Positions 1-7,548 are shown, counted from the first letter of the stretch. The stretch is 26,126 nucleotides of DNA from Dehalococcoidales bacterium (GCA_012520835.1 JAAYNN010000078.1:1-26126), one strand, 5' to 3'. Notes: generated from the letters alone by a model not told the origin. A program made the numbers and translations.

Positions 1-59
1 CAATTGTTAATTACGTTTAAAATACTATTCTTCAGACACTACAATCGAATAGCACTAAA
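1..59. repeat. Left flanking repeat of the phage-derived island
   Basis: Two parts match sequence about 4.9 kb downstream. Bases 1-31 are the reverse complement of about 4890-4920, with 2 mismatches over the central 29 bases. Bases 34-59 (AGACACTA, then CGAATAG and ACTA) repeat in direct orientation at 4925-4950. The left copy leads into the capsid gene. It could be an element boundary, a shared phage promoter or a duplicated leader. The similarity is seen; the role is unknown. Confidence 0.6.
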
Positions 60-74
60 AAAGGAGAAAATAAA

Positions 75-995
75 ATGGCTTTAACTTTAAGCGAAGCATC
101 GAAATTATCGAACGACATGTTGATGAGAGGCGTGGTGGAAACCGTCATCAAGGACTCCCCTATCCTGCAGCATATGCCCTTCATCGAAGTGATGGGAAAC
201 AGCCTGACCTATAACCAGGAAAAAACGCTGCCCGGCATCGATTTCTATGATGTCGGAGACACCTGGAACGAATCGACGCCCACCTTCGAGCAGAAGACCG
301 CCACGCTTAAAATCATCGGCGGAGATGCGGACGTGGATAACTTTTTGAAGGCGACCCGCAGCAATGTGCAGGATCTGGAAGCGGCTATCATCGAAATGAA
401 AGCCAAGGCGCTCAGGCACAAGTTCGAAGAAATTTTCATCTACGGGGATTCGGAGACCAGTATAAAACAATTCGATGGCATCAGAAAATTAATCGATACC
501 GAAAGCGAAAGCGAGCGCGTGGTAGCGGTAGCAGCCAGCGGAGGCGAATTGACACTGGATAAACTGGACGAACTGATCGACGCCGTCAAAGGAGGCAAAC
601 CGGATATGCTGTTGATGAGCCGTCGTTCGAGGCGCAAAATCAACTCGCTGGTAAGGGCATCCGGCAGCATGCTGGCAACCGACCGCGATAGCTGGGGCAA
701 TTTCATCCAGCTCTGGGACGGCATTCCAATCGGCGTCAACGACTGGATTCTGGATACCCATACCGTAGCCGGCGGCGTAGAGACCGCTACTACCGGAGGC
801 GCCTGCTCTGCCATTTATGCCCTCCAGTTCGGCGAAGGCGCGCTGTGCGGACTTTCCAGCCCCGGTTTTTTGCAGGTCGAACCGATCGGGCAGCTCGAAA
901 ATAAGGATGCCTCCCGCACCCGCGTTAAGTGGTATTGCTCGATGGCGCTCTTTTCATCCGTCAAGGCTGCCGCACTAATCGGCGTACAGGACTAG
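75..995 (+). CDS. Phage HK97-fold major capsid-like protein
   Basis: A 306-residue protein that I recognise as a phage major capsid-type protein. The N-terminus (MALTLSEASKLSND, followed by a VVETVIKDSPIL stretch and GNSLTYN) has the layout of HK97-fold capsid proteins of tailed phages, possibly the GP7-like group. The C-terminus ends in a hydrophobic segment after a TRVKWYCSMALF stretch. AAGGAG at 61-66 lies 8 bases before the ATG, which supports the start. The frame is intact and the length is normal for a capsid without a protease domain. The expected role is assembly of an icosahedral shell. No terminase, portal or protease is seen, because the window begins here. An encapsulin-like or domesticated shell is possible but less likely, given the adaptor-like and tail-like genes downstream. 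Confidence 0.75.
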   Translation: MALTLSEASKLSNDMLMRGVVETVIKDSPILQHMPFIEVMGNSLTYNQEKTLPGIDFYDVGDTWNESTPTFEQKTATLKIIGGDADVDNFLKATRSNVQDLEAAIIEMKAKALRHKFEEIFIYGDSETSIKQFDGIRKLIDTESESERVVAVAASGGELTLDKLDELIDAVKGGKPDMLLMSRRSRRKINSLVRASGSMLATDRDSWGNFIQLWDGIPIGVNDWILDTHTVAGGVETATTGGACSAIYALQFGEGALCGLSSPGFLQVEPIGQLENKDASRTRVKWYCSMALFSSVKAAALIGVQD

Positions 996-1020
996 ATATA
1001 AAATAACTATTCCGTTCGTA

Positions 1021-1290
1021 TCCTTCAGCAGTTTCAGTATGAGCGGATATTATTAAACCTTTTTGTGGCGAGGATTTATTAAGCCGTTCGTAGTGGAAAC
1101 CTATTGTCATGCTGAATTCGTGTCCTTCGTCAGGCTCAGGCTGCTCGGATATTACTAAACCGTTCGTGGTGAGCTTGGTCGAACCATAACGGCGTCGATT
1201 AGCAAACCCCAATTCCATCGGGGAGTAGCAGTCTCTACCGGACACTATGACTATAACCGATAGAGATTGCTTCGTCCTCGCAATGACAAT
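1021..1290. repeat. Composite dispersed repeat R1 between two phage genes
   Basis: About 270 bases with no credible gene, built from repeat modules found elsewhere in the window. Bases 1106-1137 match 7716-7747 in reverse complement at 31 of 32 positions. Bases 1161-1193 match 11390-11421, differing by a single extra G. The stretch GACTATAACC at about 1249 recurs at 7559. The end (1264-1289) is the palindrome-prone GATTGCTTCGTCCTCGCAAT type often seen in dispersed bacterial repeats. No transposase is nearby. Confidence 0.7.
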
Positions 1291-1305
1291 TATCAAGGAG
1301 GCATT

Positions 1306-1938
1306 ATGACACTAAACGAAATGAGAGCGCTGGTCAGATGTGACCTGCGCGATGAAGATGAGAATAATTACCGCTGGAATGACGATGAACTAAACCGGCA
1401 CATCCTGCATGCCGTCAAGGATGTTTCGGAGGCTGTTCCGAACGAACAAACAATTATTATCCCTGTTATAAGCGGTTCGAGGGAACTTGATGTTACGGGG
1501 ATAGCGGATAGGATTGCGATTCGTGCAGTGGAATACCCGCTAAACTTTTTCCCGAAACGCTACCGCCGCTTTTCAATCTGGAAAGACATGCTGACGATTA
1601 TCGACGGCGAAGCCCCGGCCGGCGGCAATGCCTGCATATATTACGAAAAGATGCACGCTATCGACGATTCCTCCTCCAGCATCCCGCAGCACCTGGAGGA
1701 ACTGGTAATTTGCGGCGCCTGCGGCTATGCCGCTATCGAATGGGCAGCCTACTCCGTAAACCGCGTCAATATCGGCGGCAGCGAAACCCCGGCAGATTTT
1801 TTGCGTCTGGGAAAGGCTAAAATCGCATATTTCAGGAGCGAGTTGAAACGGGTGGCAGGCAAAAACCGCCTGCGCATCAACCGCTTATATAAACCGCAGC
1901 CTGCGCCGCCATCAAAAATTACGGATTATGGAGTATAG
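1306..1938 (+). CDS. Phage head-tail adaptor/connector-like protein
   Basis: A 210-residue protein. The start is the ATG at 1306, because AAGGAGG at 1295-1301 sits 4 bases upstream; a longer reading frame would run back into the dispersed repeat. The N-terminal helix pair (MTLNEMRALVRCDLRDED, then YRWNDDELNRHI) and a later segment with ICGACGYAAIEWAAY are laid out like the small helical adaptor proteins that sit between portal and tail in siphophage-like virions. The C-terminus is basic and proline-rich. Position after the capsid gene fits this role. I do not see a diagnostic catalytic motif, so the call rests on pattern and context. Confidence 0.5.
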   Translation: MTLNEMRALVRCDLRDEDENNYRWNDDELNRHILHAVKDVSEAVPNEQTIIIPVISGSRELDVTGIADRIAIRAVEYPLNFFPKRYRRFSIWKDMLTIIDGEAPAGGNACIYYEKMHAIDDSSSSIPQHLEELVICGACGYAAIEWAAYSVNRVNIGGSETPADFLRLGKAKIAYFRSELKRVAGKNRLRINRLYKPQPAPPSKITDYGV

Positions 1939-1949
1939 GCTTACGGCTG

Positions 1950-2195
1950 TCAACGCCTGGTTTTTGCGGCCAGCAAAACGGCGATCAGGGCAACTACCAC
2001 TAACAGGCAGATTAAATTCAGCACTCCGGTGGCTATCTCCCCGTCGATGAAGTTGCCTGTGACCAGCAAGACACAGCCGGCTCCGTACATCAGGGGAAAG
2101 GGCGGGTTGATTTTGAAGTCTTTTTTCGCCACGACCAGGTATAACTGCACCACCCAGGCGATGTTTATCAGGATTAAACCTGCATTGAATATCAT
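1950..2195 (-). CDS. Small three-helix membrane protein, opposite strand inside the phage island
   Basis: An 81-residue protein of unknown family. It has three predicted hydrophobic segments (about residues 5-22, 35-50 and 55-76) and ends with a basic KTRR tail, suggesting a cytoplasmic C-terminus. A perfect AGGAGG (CCTCCT at 2203-2208 on the plus strand) lies 7 bases before the ATG, so I regard it as real. It is transcribed against the surrounding structural genes and converges on the adaptor gene with an 11-base gap. It may be a separately expressed accessory (moron-type) gene or a host gene. No function can be named. Confidence 0.6.
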   Translation of the reverse strand: MIFNAGLILINIAWVVQLYLVVAKKDFKINPPFPLMYGAGCVLLVTGNFIDGEIATGVLNLICLLVVVALIAVLLAAKTRR

Positions 2196-2328
2196 TTCGC
2201 CGGCCTCCTTATTCCTGTTTCAACTGTATTACGGGAAATATGAGAGCTTTTCTATAAAGCATAAGCAAATAAAATTATATCTGAAAAAGTATTGCCTGAA
2301 AACATTTTATATAAAGGAGGGATTTGTT

Positions 2329-2571
2329 ATGAACATATATAAAGCCATCTGGAAAGTCATAGGCGGACGGCCGTGGACATATATTCTGCGCGATATCTGG
2401 CATAAATACGAGGGATTGTGCATCATCGCACTGGTAGCTTTCGGGGCGCTGTTGGGGCACCACTTCTGGCCGCAGCTGTTATGGTTATTCGTAACCTTTA
2501 CTGCCGGCTATATCGCCGGGCACCTCTTCTGGGGCAAAGAATATATACCTGACCAGAAAGGAGATGAATAA
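2329..2571 (+). CDS. Small two-helix membrane protein, holin-like in size
   Basis: An 80-residue protein starting at the ATG at 2329, preceded by AAAGGAGG at 2313-2320 with an 8-base gap. The N-terminus is amphipathic and basic (KAIWKVIGGRPW). Two hydrophobic segments follow (about 29-44 and 46-67), joined by a short GHHFW turn, and the tail is charged (EYIPDQKGDE). It ends 5 bases before the tail-like gene, so the two are probably cotranscribed. Size, topology and place in a phage structural cluster resemble a holin or a virion membrane protein. I do not recognise the family, so function is inference from context. Confidence 0.55.
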   Translation: MNIYKAIWKVIGGRPWTYILRDIWHKYEGLCIIALVAFGALLGHHFWPQLLWLFVTFTAGYIAGHLFWGKEYIPDQKGDE

Positions 2572-2576
2572 ATTCG

Positions 2577-4577
2577 ATGAGGAATCTTTCCGGTACTCTA
2601 CTGCAAACCCAGAAACAATCCAGCCATATTCCATACGTCAGGCTGGAAGCCGTCAATAAAATAAACGGGGTAACCCGGCTCGACTGGCAAAGGCTGTATA
2701 GCGGAACTGAAGAGGAATATTTTCATGCACTGACCCTGGCCGGGGACGGCTCTTTAATCCGGGCAAGAATCACACCCCCGTCGGATTCGCGTAAACTATA
2801 TATTCAGCGCATTATAAATCCGGGTGAGGATTCCTCTTTCGGTGCGTGGACTTATACCAGCCAGTACAACGCCGTTATTGTCGCCGCCGCCGCGCTTGGA
2901 GCAGCCATTTCCCTTTTCTGGATTAAGAGCGACCGCAAGATACAGCATATTGCAAGCAACGATTACGGAGCAACCTGGTCGGCGGCGCAGCTGGTCGATT
3001 ACTCCCCCTCCACCGCCATCAACGGCATCTCCGCCGCCTATAAATCGAACGGCGACCTGGCGCTCTTCTTCGCCGACCAGTCCACTCTTTATGTTAAAAA
3101 ACTGGTTAACGGGCAGTGGCAGGCAAAATCCGCCTGGAATAAAACCACCGGCAACCTGTCGGGAGCATCGGTTGTTTATGATGCGGACTGGAATCTGTTC
3201 GTTACCGGAAAAGACTCTGCAGGCAGTTACAGATTATGGAGCATCGTTTATGGAGACGGAGGCATGCTGCCAGCCGGCAACTGGGGAGAACTGCAAACGC
3301 TGGCGGAAGCCCCCTCCGACGGCAATTTCAGCTATCACCATGCTTTTCTGGATAAAAGCGCTGTTCTACGCTGTTTCTATATCGAAAAGTATAACGGCAG
3401 CGAGGCTTATTCGCAGCCTTTTTCCACCCATACCATCGGAGAATTTGCCGATAACCTGTGGCATGAGCCGCAGCCCTTCAACATGTCTTCGCAGTACGGG
3501 CTGGCAATAGCGCACGATGACACTCATTGCTGGTTATCATGCGCCAACGCTGTCTGGAGAGCAATACTTGCGGAAAAGAGGCTGGACCTCTCGAACAATA
3601 TTCTCTCGCTGGCCGAGGATGCGCAGGGATGCGAAAGCAAGTTGACAGTCGAACTGGGGAACGAAGATGCCGGATTCGCTTTACTGCCGCCTCCGCTCGA
3701 TATCGGGTGCAGGCTTGATTTCAGCTATGGCTATATGACCGCAGCCGGCAGCGAAACGGGAGGGGTGCAATCATATACACTCCGCTCTTATGAATACGTC
3801 AATACCGGCGGGACTTCGAGGCTGGTTTTATATGCCGCCAACGGCTGGGAAAACGTCTGCCGCTGGACAGCGAAGCAGCAGTACCGCTGGAATCAGGTCT
3901 CGGATGATATGAGCGTCAGGGGAATACTGGCTTTCATTCTGGCAAGAGCCGGCTTGAAACTGGAGATTGTTTCAGCATCGGAGATTATCGAAAACTTCTA
4001 TCCAGACTTCAACATCAACCCGGGCACAACCGGGGATAACACCGTCAAAAAATTGCTTTCATTCGTACCGGACCGGCTGTTTATAGAAGGAGACAGCGCT
4101 TATCCGGTGCATCCGCTGCCGGATGATATGCCGCTGTACTGGTATTCCGCACCTCAAATCGACGGCACGCACCCTATTCTGGCAGGCAGATACAAAACCG
4201 GAGTTCCGGCTTTCAATCATATCCGGGTGGAAGGATGCGGCAGTACTGCCAGTCAGCCCCTGGTTGTCAATTGTTACGATTATGACGACATCGAAAAAGG
4301 ATATGACTGCTTTCTATCGGAAGCAGACGTAAACATCGACTCTGTTGTTGCGGCAAGGAGCCGGGGCGAGGTATTACTGCGAAGCTTCGAGATGGAGGCC
4401 ATCAGCGGTTACATCGAGATACATCCGAATTGCGGCCAGCAGGTCTACGATGTTATCGGGATTACCGACAGCAAAGCCGGATTGGTGAACGAAAAGAGAC
4501 GCGTTTTGGGTTTCAAGACTGTTTTTCTGCCCGCCAGCGGAAAATACCTGCAAACACTGCTTTTGGGAAAGGTCTAA
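2577..4577 (+). CDS. Phage tail/baseplate-like structural protein with an Asp-box
   Basis: A 666-residue protein. The N-terminal part (to about 330) is rich in short beta strands with regularly spaced aromatic residues, and contains one clear Asp-box, SNDYGATW at 127-134 (pattern S-x-D-x-G-x-T-W). This motif is typical of beta-propeller folds in sialidases and phage receptor-binding proteins. The second half (about 340-666) resembles tail hub or minor tail proteins: a KLTVELGNEDAGF segment, a RGILAFILARAGL segment, then a beta-rich end. I see no signal peptide or catalytic sialidase set. The ribosome site is weak (AAGGAG 13 bases before the ATG), so translation is probably coupled to the 80-residue gene just upstream. 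Likely a virion tail-tip or host-recognition protein. The exact family is not recognised. Confidence 0.55.
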   Translation: MRNLSGTLLQTQKQSSHIPYVRLEAVNKINGVTRLDWQRLYSGTEEEYFHALTLAGDGSLIRARITPPSDSRKLYIQRIINPGEDSSFGAWTYTSQYNAVIVAAAALGAAISLFWIKSDRKIQHIASNDYGATWSAAQLVDYSPSTAINGISAAYKSNGDLALFFADQSTLYVKKLVNGQWQAKSAWNKTTGNLSGASVVYDADWNLFVTGKDSAGSYRLWSIVYGDGGMLPAGNWGELQTLAEAPSDGNFSYHHAFLDKSAVLRCFYIEKYNGSEAYSQPFSTHTIGEFADNLWHEPQPFNMSSQYGLAIAHDDTHCWLSCANAVWRAILAEKRLDLSNNILSLAEDAQGCESKLTVELGNEDAGFALLPPPLDIGCRLDFSYGYMTAAGSETGGVQSYTLRSYEYVNTGGTSRLVLYAANGWENVCRWTAKQQYRWNQVSDDMSVRGILAFILARAGLKLEIVSASEIIENFYPDFNINPGTTGDNTVKKLLSFVPDRLFIEGDSAYPVHPLPDDMPLYWYSAPQIDGTHPILAGRYKTGVPAFNHIRVEGCGSTASQPLVVNCYDYDDIEKGYDCFLSEADVNIDSVVAARSRGEVLLRSFEMEAISGYIEIHPNCGQQVYDVIGITDSKAGLVNEKRRVLGFKTVFLPASGKYLQTLLLGKV

Positions 4578-4590
4578 CGAGGAGATGAAT

Positions 4591-4803
4591 ATGATAATAG
4601 AGAAAGGGCTGCTTAAAGGCTTTAATTCGACCGATTACACGGCTGCTGTAATGCTGACCGGAAGCTTTAAAACATTTATGGAGAAAGTGGTTGTGGCACG
4701 CAGCATCCCCTCTTCCGCCATGACTGCCGGCAGAAGAGTGGTCATACTCTTTTTCGACAGCTACAGTTGCAGAGATGCCTTAATAATTGCCGCCTATGAC
4801 TAG
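4591..4803 (+). CDS. 70-residue orphan protein at the end of the phage cluster
   Basis: A 70-residue protein of unknown family that follows the tail-like gene by 13 bases. I chose the ATG at 4591 because GAGGAG lies about 7 bases before it; the ATG at 4585 is only 1-2 bases from the same site. The sequence is compact (FNSTDYTAAVMLTGSFKTF, then a hydrophobic VVILFFDSY strand and a short AAYD end). It looks like a small beta-rich fold, perhaps a head-fibre or stabilising protein, but nothing in it identifies a function. It is the last gene before the right flanking repeat. Confidence 0.55.
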   Translation: MIIEKGLLKGFNSTDYTAAVMLTGSFKTFMEKVVVARSIPSSAMTAGRRVVILFFDSYSCRDALIIAAYD

Positions 4804-4890
4804 ATTTTTATTCAATGTTATGACCCGTTAAAACTATCCCGCTGAACATAGACATCAACAAAAGCGGTATCATTCGGTTGTGGTGTCTGG

Positions 4891-4950
4891 GGAATAATAT
4901 TTTAAACGTAATTAGCAATTAATTAGACACTATTACCGAATAGTACTATA
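4891..4950. repeat. Right flanking repeat of the phage-derived island
   Basis: Bases 4891-4920 match bases 1-31 in inverted orientation, and 4925-4950 match 34-59 in direct orientation. As at the left copy, a purine-rich AAAAGGAGG (4961-4969) follows. Here it leads only to an 11-codon frame (ATG 4981, TAA 5014-5016), not to a gene. This copy may be a decayed duplicate of the capsid-gene leader. The rpsU promoter lies immediately downstream. Confidence 0.6.
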
Positions 4951-4989
4951 AAAGCAAGCAAAAAGGAGGCGGCCCATATCATGCACTCC

Positions 4990-5019
4990 TTGACACTTCA
5001 CTCTGTTTTAACTTAAAAT
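4990..5019 (+). promoter_or_regulatory. Candidate sigma-70 promoter for rpsU-yqeY
   Basis: TTGACA at 4990-4995 and TAAAAT at 5014-5019 (5 of 6 to consensus) are separated by 18 bases. This would start transcription about 70 bases before the rpsU start codon. Confidence 0.55.
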
Positions 5020-5095
5020 TATGTATTCTTTGCCCGTTCAGCAAGGATATGTAGTTATTTCTACGATAATCAGAACACAAAGGAGGCTGATGCTA

Positions 5096-5296
5096 GTGGC
5101 CATAGTCATGAAGGCCAATGAGGGTGAAAGCTTCGACAGTTTGCTTAAACGGTTCAACAGGAAGGTCCAGCAGGACGGAGTCCTGTCAGAGGTTCGCCGC
5201 AGAGGGCGCTACCAGAAACCGTTAACCAGGCGTGCACGCAAGGAAGCAGCCAGCAGACGTCAGGCAAACAAAGCTGCCAGAGCGAACAGGAGATAG
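5096..5296 (+). CDS. rpsU: 30S ribosomal protein bS21
   Basis: A 66-residue bS21, a late-assembling small-subunit protein near the mRNA exit region that helps initiation. The family pattern is clear: NEGESFDSLLKRFNRKVQ, then a GVLSEVRRRGRYQKP segment and a very basic helical tail (TRRARKEAASRR to KAARANRR). I chose the GTG at 5096 because AGGAGG at 5081-5086 is 9 bases upstream. The in-frame ATG at 5090 is only 3 bases from that site, and starting at 5096 gives the usual short N-terminus (M-A-I-V-M-K). It is followed by yqeY, whose ribosome site overlaps the rpsU stop codon, so the two are coupled. Confidence 0.93.
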   Translation: MAIVMKANEGESFDSLLKRFNRKVQQDGVLSEVRRRGRYQKPLTRRARKEAASRRQANKAARANRR

Positions 5297-5311
5297 GAGG
5301 AGTTAAGTCAG

Positions 5312-5764
5312 ATGCCATCGCTATTAAAAGAAAAACTTAACGAAGACCTGAAAATTGCGCTCAAGAGCGGCGATAAGCTCTCGTGTTCTGTAATTCGCAT
5401 GCTTTTATCGGCTATTCACAACGCTGAGATTGCCAAGCGCGGTGAACTGGAAGAATCCGAGATAATCGGTGTTATTGCCAAAGATGCCAAGCAGCACAAG
5501 GAAAGCATTCTGGCTTTCAAGCAAGGCAACCGCCAGGACCTGGTGGATAAAGAAACAGCCGAACTGGCAATTATCGAGAAATACCTGCCGGAGCAGGCCA
5601 GCCGCGATGATATCGTCGCTGCCGCCCGCAAGGTAATCGCAGAAGTCGGCGCCCAGGGGCCCAGGGACAAGGGCAAGGTGATGGGTAAACTGGTAGCCCA
5701 GCTGAAAGGCAAAGCCGAAGGGCAGGTAATCAACGAGGTGGTAAACGAACTCCTCGGACAATAG
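5312..5764 (+). CDS. yqeY: GatB/YqeY domain protein
   Basis: A 150-residue stand-alone YqeY-family protein, related to the C-terminal tRNA-binding tail of GatB. Family hallmarks are visible: LKEKLNEDLKIALKSGD at the N-terminus, RMLLSAIHNAEIAK, a KQHKESILAFKQGNRQDLV segment, the IIEKYLPEQ motif near 90, and the GKVMGKLVAQLKGKAEG glycine/lysine-rich end. The fold is all-helical. A tRNA-related role is suggested by homology, but the activity of lone YqeY proteins is not established. The ATG at 5312 follows TAGGAGGAG that overlaps the rpsU stop, and the unit closes with a terminator. The rpsU-yqeY pair is common in bacteria. Confidence 0.9.
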   Translation: MPSLLKEKLNEDLKIALKSGDKLSCSVIRMLLSAIHNAEIAKRGELEESEIIGVIAKDAKQHKESILAFKQGNRQDLVDKETAELAIIEKYLPEQASRDDIVAAARKVIAEVGAQGPRDKGKVMGKLVAQLKGKAEGQVINEVVNELLGQ

Positions 5765-5783
5765 ATTTTAAACCGGTTGTATT

Positions 5784-5813
5784 AAAAAGAGGGCTGCTAC
5801 GCCCTCTTTTTTT
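5784..5813 (+). terminator. Rho-independent terminator after yqeY
   Basis: Stem AAAAAGAGGGC (5784-5794) pairs with GCCCTCTTTTT (5801-5811) around a 6-base loop and runs into a T tract. Confidence 0.9.
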
Positions 5814-5947
5814 ATGCCCTTGTTAAAATGTCACGGCGAGTTTTTCCAAATGTAAAGCAAAGCAATCTCTACCTTTGAATACAGACATGGCAGCGCTTTA
5901 TTACATTATATAGGACGGGTATCGTCCCGACAGGTGGGGATTGTTTT

Positions 5948-7525
5948 TTATAATGATGCCGCCCTCTTGCATTCATCTATCAGCTTCTCTTTTGAAGCGC
6001 CCGAGTCGATAAAATCCCACGGCAGGTGGATACCCGTATCCCATGGCTTGACGGTATAATGTTCGAGGTCGATATCCAATTCCTTTGCCTTCTGCCGCCA
6101 CTCCGCCAATGAGACTTTCTCGACAGCAGCCAGCAGCCCGGCAATTCTGCTATCCCCCCGCGACAACACCCCCTGCACATGGCTCCAGGCCACGCTCTCG
6201 TTTTTAACCCGTACTCCCAGCGGAGCCAGTTTCCTCTTCAGAAATGAAAGACGGCGGTTTAAAGTTTTTTCATCAGCCATCGGCATCCACTGAAAAGGCG
6301 TCCCCGCCTTGGGAATAAACGGAGCTATATTGATATCGATACGGCAGCCGACCCTCTTTGCGTTCAATATATCACGGCATTTATTGACCAGCGATACGAT
6401 TTCTTCTATATCTCCGTCGCTTTCAGAGGGCAGCCCGATCATAAAATAGAGCTTCAGTATTTTAATCGGATATTCTGCGGCTTTATCCACTGCGTTCATT
6501 ATGTCAACTTCATCGATGCGCTTGTTGATGACGCTGCGCAATCGCTGCGAACCGGCTTCGGGCGCCAGCGTAATTGTCTGCGCCCCGCTTTCGACAATGG
6601 CTTTCAACACGGATTCATAGAGCGGCTTGATGCGCATCGAGCTGATGGAAATACCCGCACCCATTTCCCGGATAGCGCCGATTATCTCTTCGATTTGCGG
6701 ATGGTCGGAAACCACCGGCCCCACCAGCCCGATTCTTTTCCGATACTCCAGTCCTTTTTTCGCCTGTTCGATGATGTTTTCCGCAGAGTGAAAACGTATC
6801 GGGGAAAAGGCACTGCCGACCATGCAGAAACGGCAGCCCCACCCGCACCCGCGCTCTACCTCGATAAGGTATAAATCCCCCAGTTCGGTTTCGCTGGTCA
6901 AAACTGCTGAACTGGCCGGAACATCATGCAGGCTTTTCGGATACTGCCGGCTGATTTTTCCGCCGTTATAATATCTGGGAACGTACATGCCCGGCAATTT
7001 TGCTAATGCCTCCAGTTTTTCATCCCTTGAAAGGCCTCTATCCTTCAATACATTTAACAGCAGATGGATAAGAGCCTCCGCTTCGCCGATACACATGCAA
7101 TCAATAAAAGGAGATAAAGGCACGGGGTTGGAAATAATGCAGGGACCGCCGGCGATAACAATGGGATGATTGTTATCGCGGTCTTTCTCATACAGAGGGA
7201 CGCCGCTCTGTTTTAGCAGACTGACTACGTTGAAATAGTCCAGTTCATAGGAAACAGTAAAAGCCAGCACCGGGAATTCATAGACTTCATAAAGGTTTTC
7301 GAGGCTGTAAACCATGCCTTCTTCATAGAAGATGCGCTCGCAGGCAACATCGTCATAGCTGTTGAGCAGGCGGTAAAGTGATTGAAGGCCAAGGTTGGAC
7401 ATACCGATATAGTAAGTATTGGGGTAAATCAAGGCGATGGGAAGCCTGCCCCCCCAGTCCTTGACGATGGTACCCTGCTCTTTCTTGACTAAATCATCGC
7501 CCTTGCTGTATTTATCTCTTGCCAT
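5948..7525 (-). CDS. B12-binding-type radical SAM protein (TIGR03960-like)
   Basis: A 525-residue radical SAM enzyme. An N-terminal Rossmann-like region (about 25-150, with LPIALIYPNTYYIGMSNLGL and a GGPC motif) resembles the cobalamin-binding part of this family. The radical SAM core carries C227-x3-C231-x2-C234 (ERGCGWGCRFCMVG), which binds the 4Fe-4S cluster that cleaves S-adenosylmethionine, followed by a TLAPEAGSQRLR segment and an ILKLYFMIGLP strand. It matches what I know of the uncharacterised TIGR03960 group. In many bacteria that group is fused or adjacent to a DUF2344 protein; no such partner is seen here. The substrate is unknown. The ribosome site is weak (GGAA). A candidate promoter lies upstream in repeat-derived sequence. 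Confidence 0.85.
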   Translation of the reverse strand: MARDKYSKGDDLVKKEQGTIVKDWGGRLPIALIYPNTYYIGMSNLGLQSLYRLLNSYDDVACERIFYEEGMVYSLENLYEVYEFPVLAFTVSYELDYFNVVSLLKQSGVPLYEKDRDNNHPIVIAGGPCIISNPVPLSPFIDCMCIGEAEALIHLLLNVLKDRGLSRDEKLEALAKLPGMYVPRYYNGGKISRQYPKSLHDVPASSAVLTSETELGDLYLIEVERGCGWGCRFCMVGSAFSPIRFHSAENIIEQAKKGLEYRKRIGLVGPVVSDHPQIEEIIGAIREMGAGISISSMRIKPLYESVLKAIVESGAQTITLAPEAGSQRLRSVINKRIDEVDIMNAVDKAAEYPIKILKLYFMIGLPSESDGDIEEIVSLVNKCRDILNAKRVGCRIDINIAPFIPKAGTPFQWMPMADEKTLNRRLSFLKRKLAPLGVRVKNESVAWSHVQGVLSRGDSRIAGLLAAVEKVSLAEWRQKAKELDIDLEHYTVKPWDTGIHLPWDFIDSGASKEKLIDECKRAASL

Positions 7526-7548
7526 AGAATTTCCGTTTAGTCATAGCG

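Noticed and set aside
105..814. Long minus-strand frames inside the capsid gene
   Set aside because: They lie wholly within a well-supported gene, have no ribosome sites and no recognisable protein pattern.
961..1296. 111-codon minus-strand frame between capsid and adaptor genes
   Set aside because: It is composed of dispersed repeat sequence and has no protein-like pattern.
2824..3510. 228-codon plus-strand frame inside the tail-like gene
   Set aside because: Proline/arginine/serine-rich shadow of the longer gene, with no ribosome site.
5820..5947. Possible repeat or RNA in the gap after the yqeY terminator
   Set aside because: A small inverted repeat (GGACGGGTATCGTCCC) resembles one in R3, but the shared stretch is too short to call a copy.
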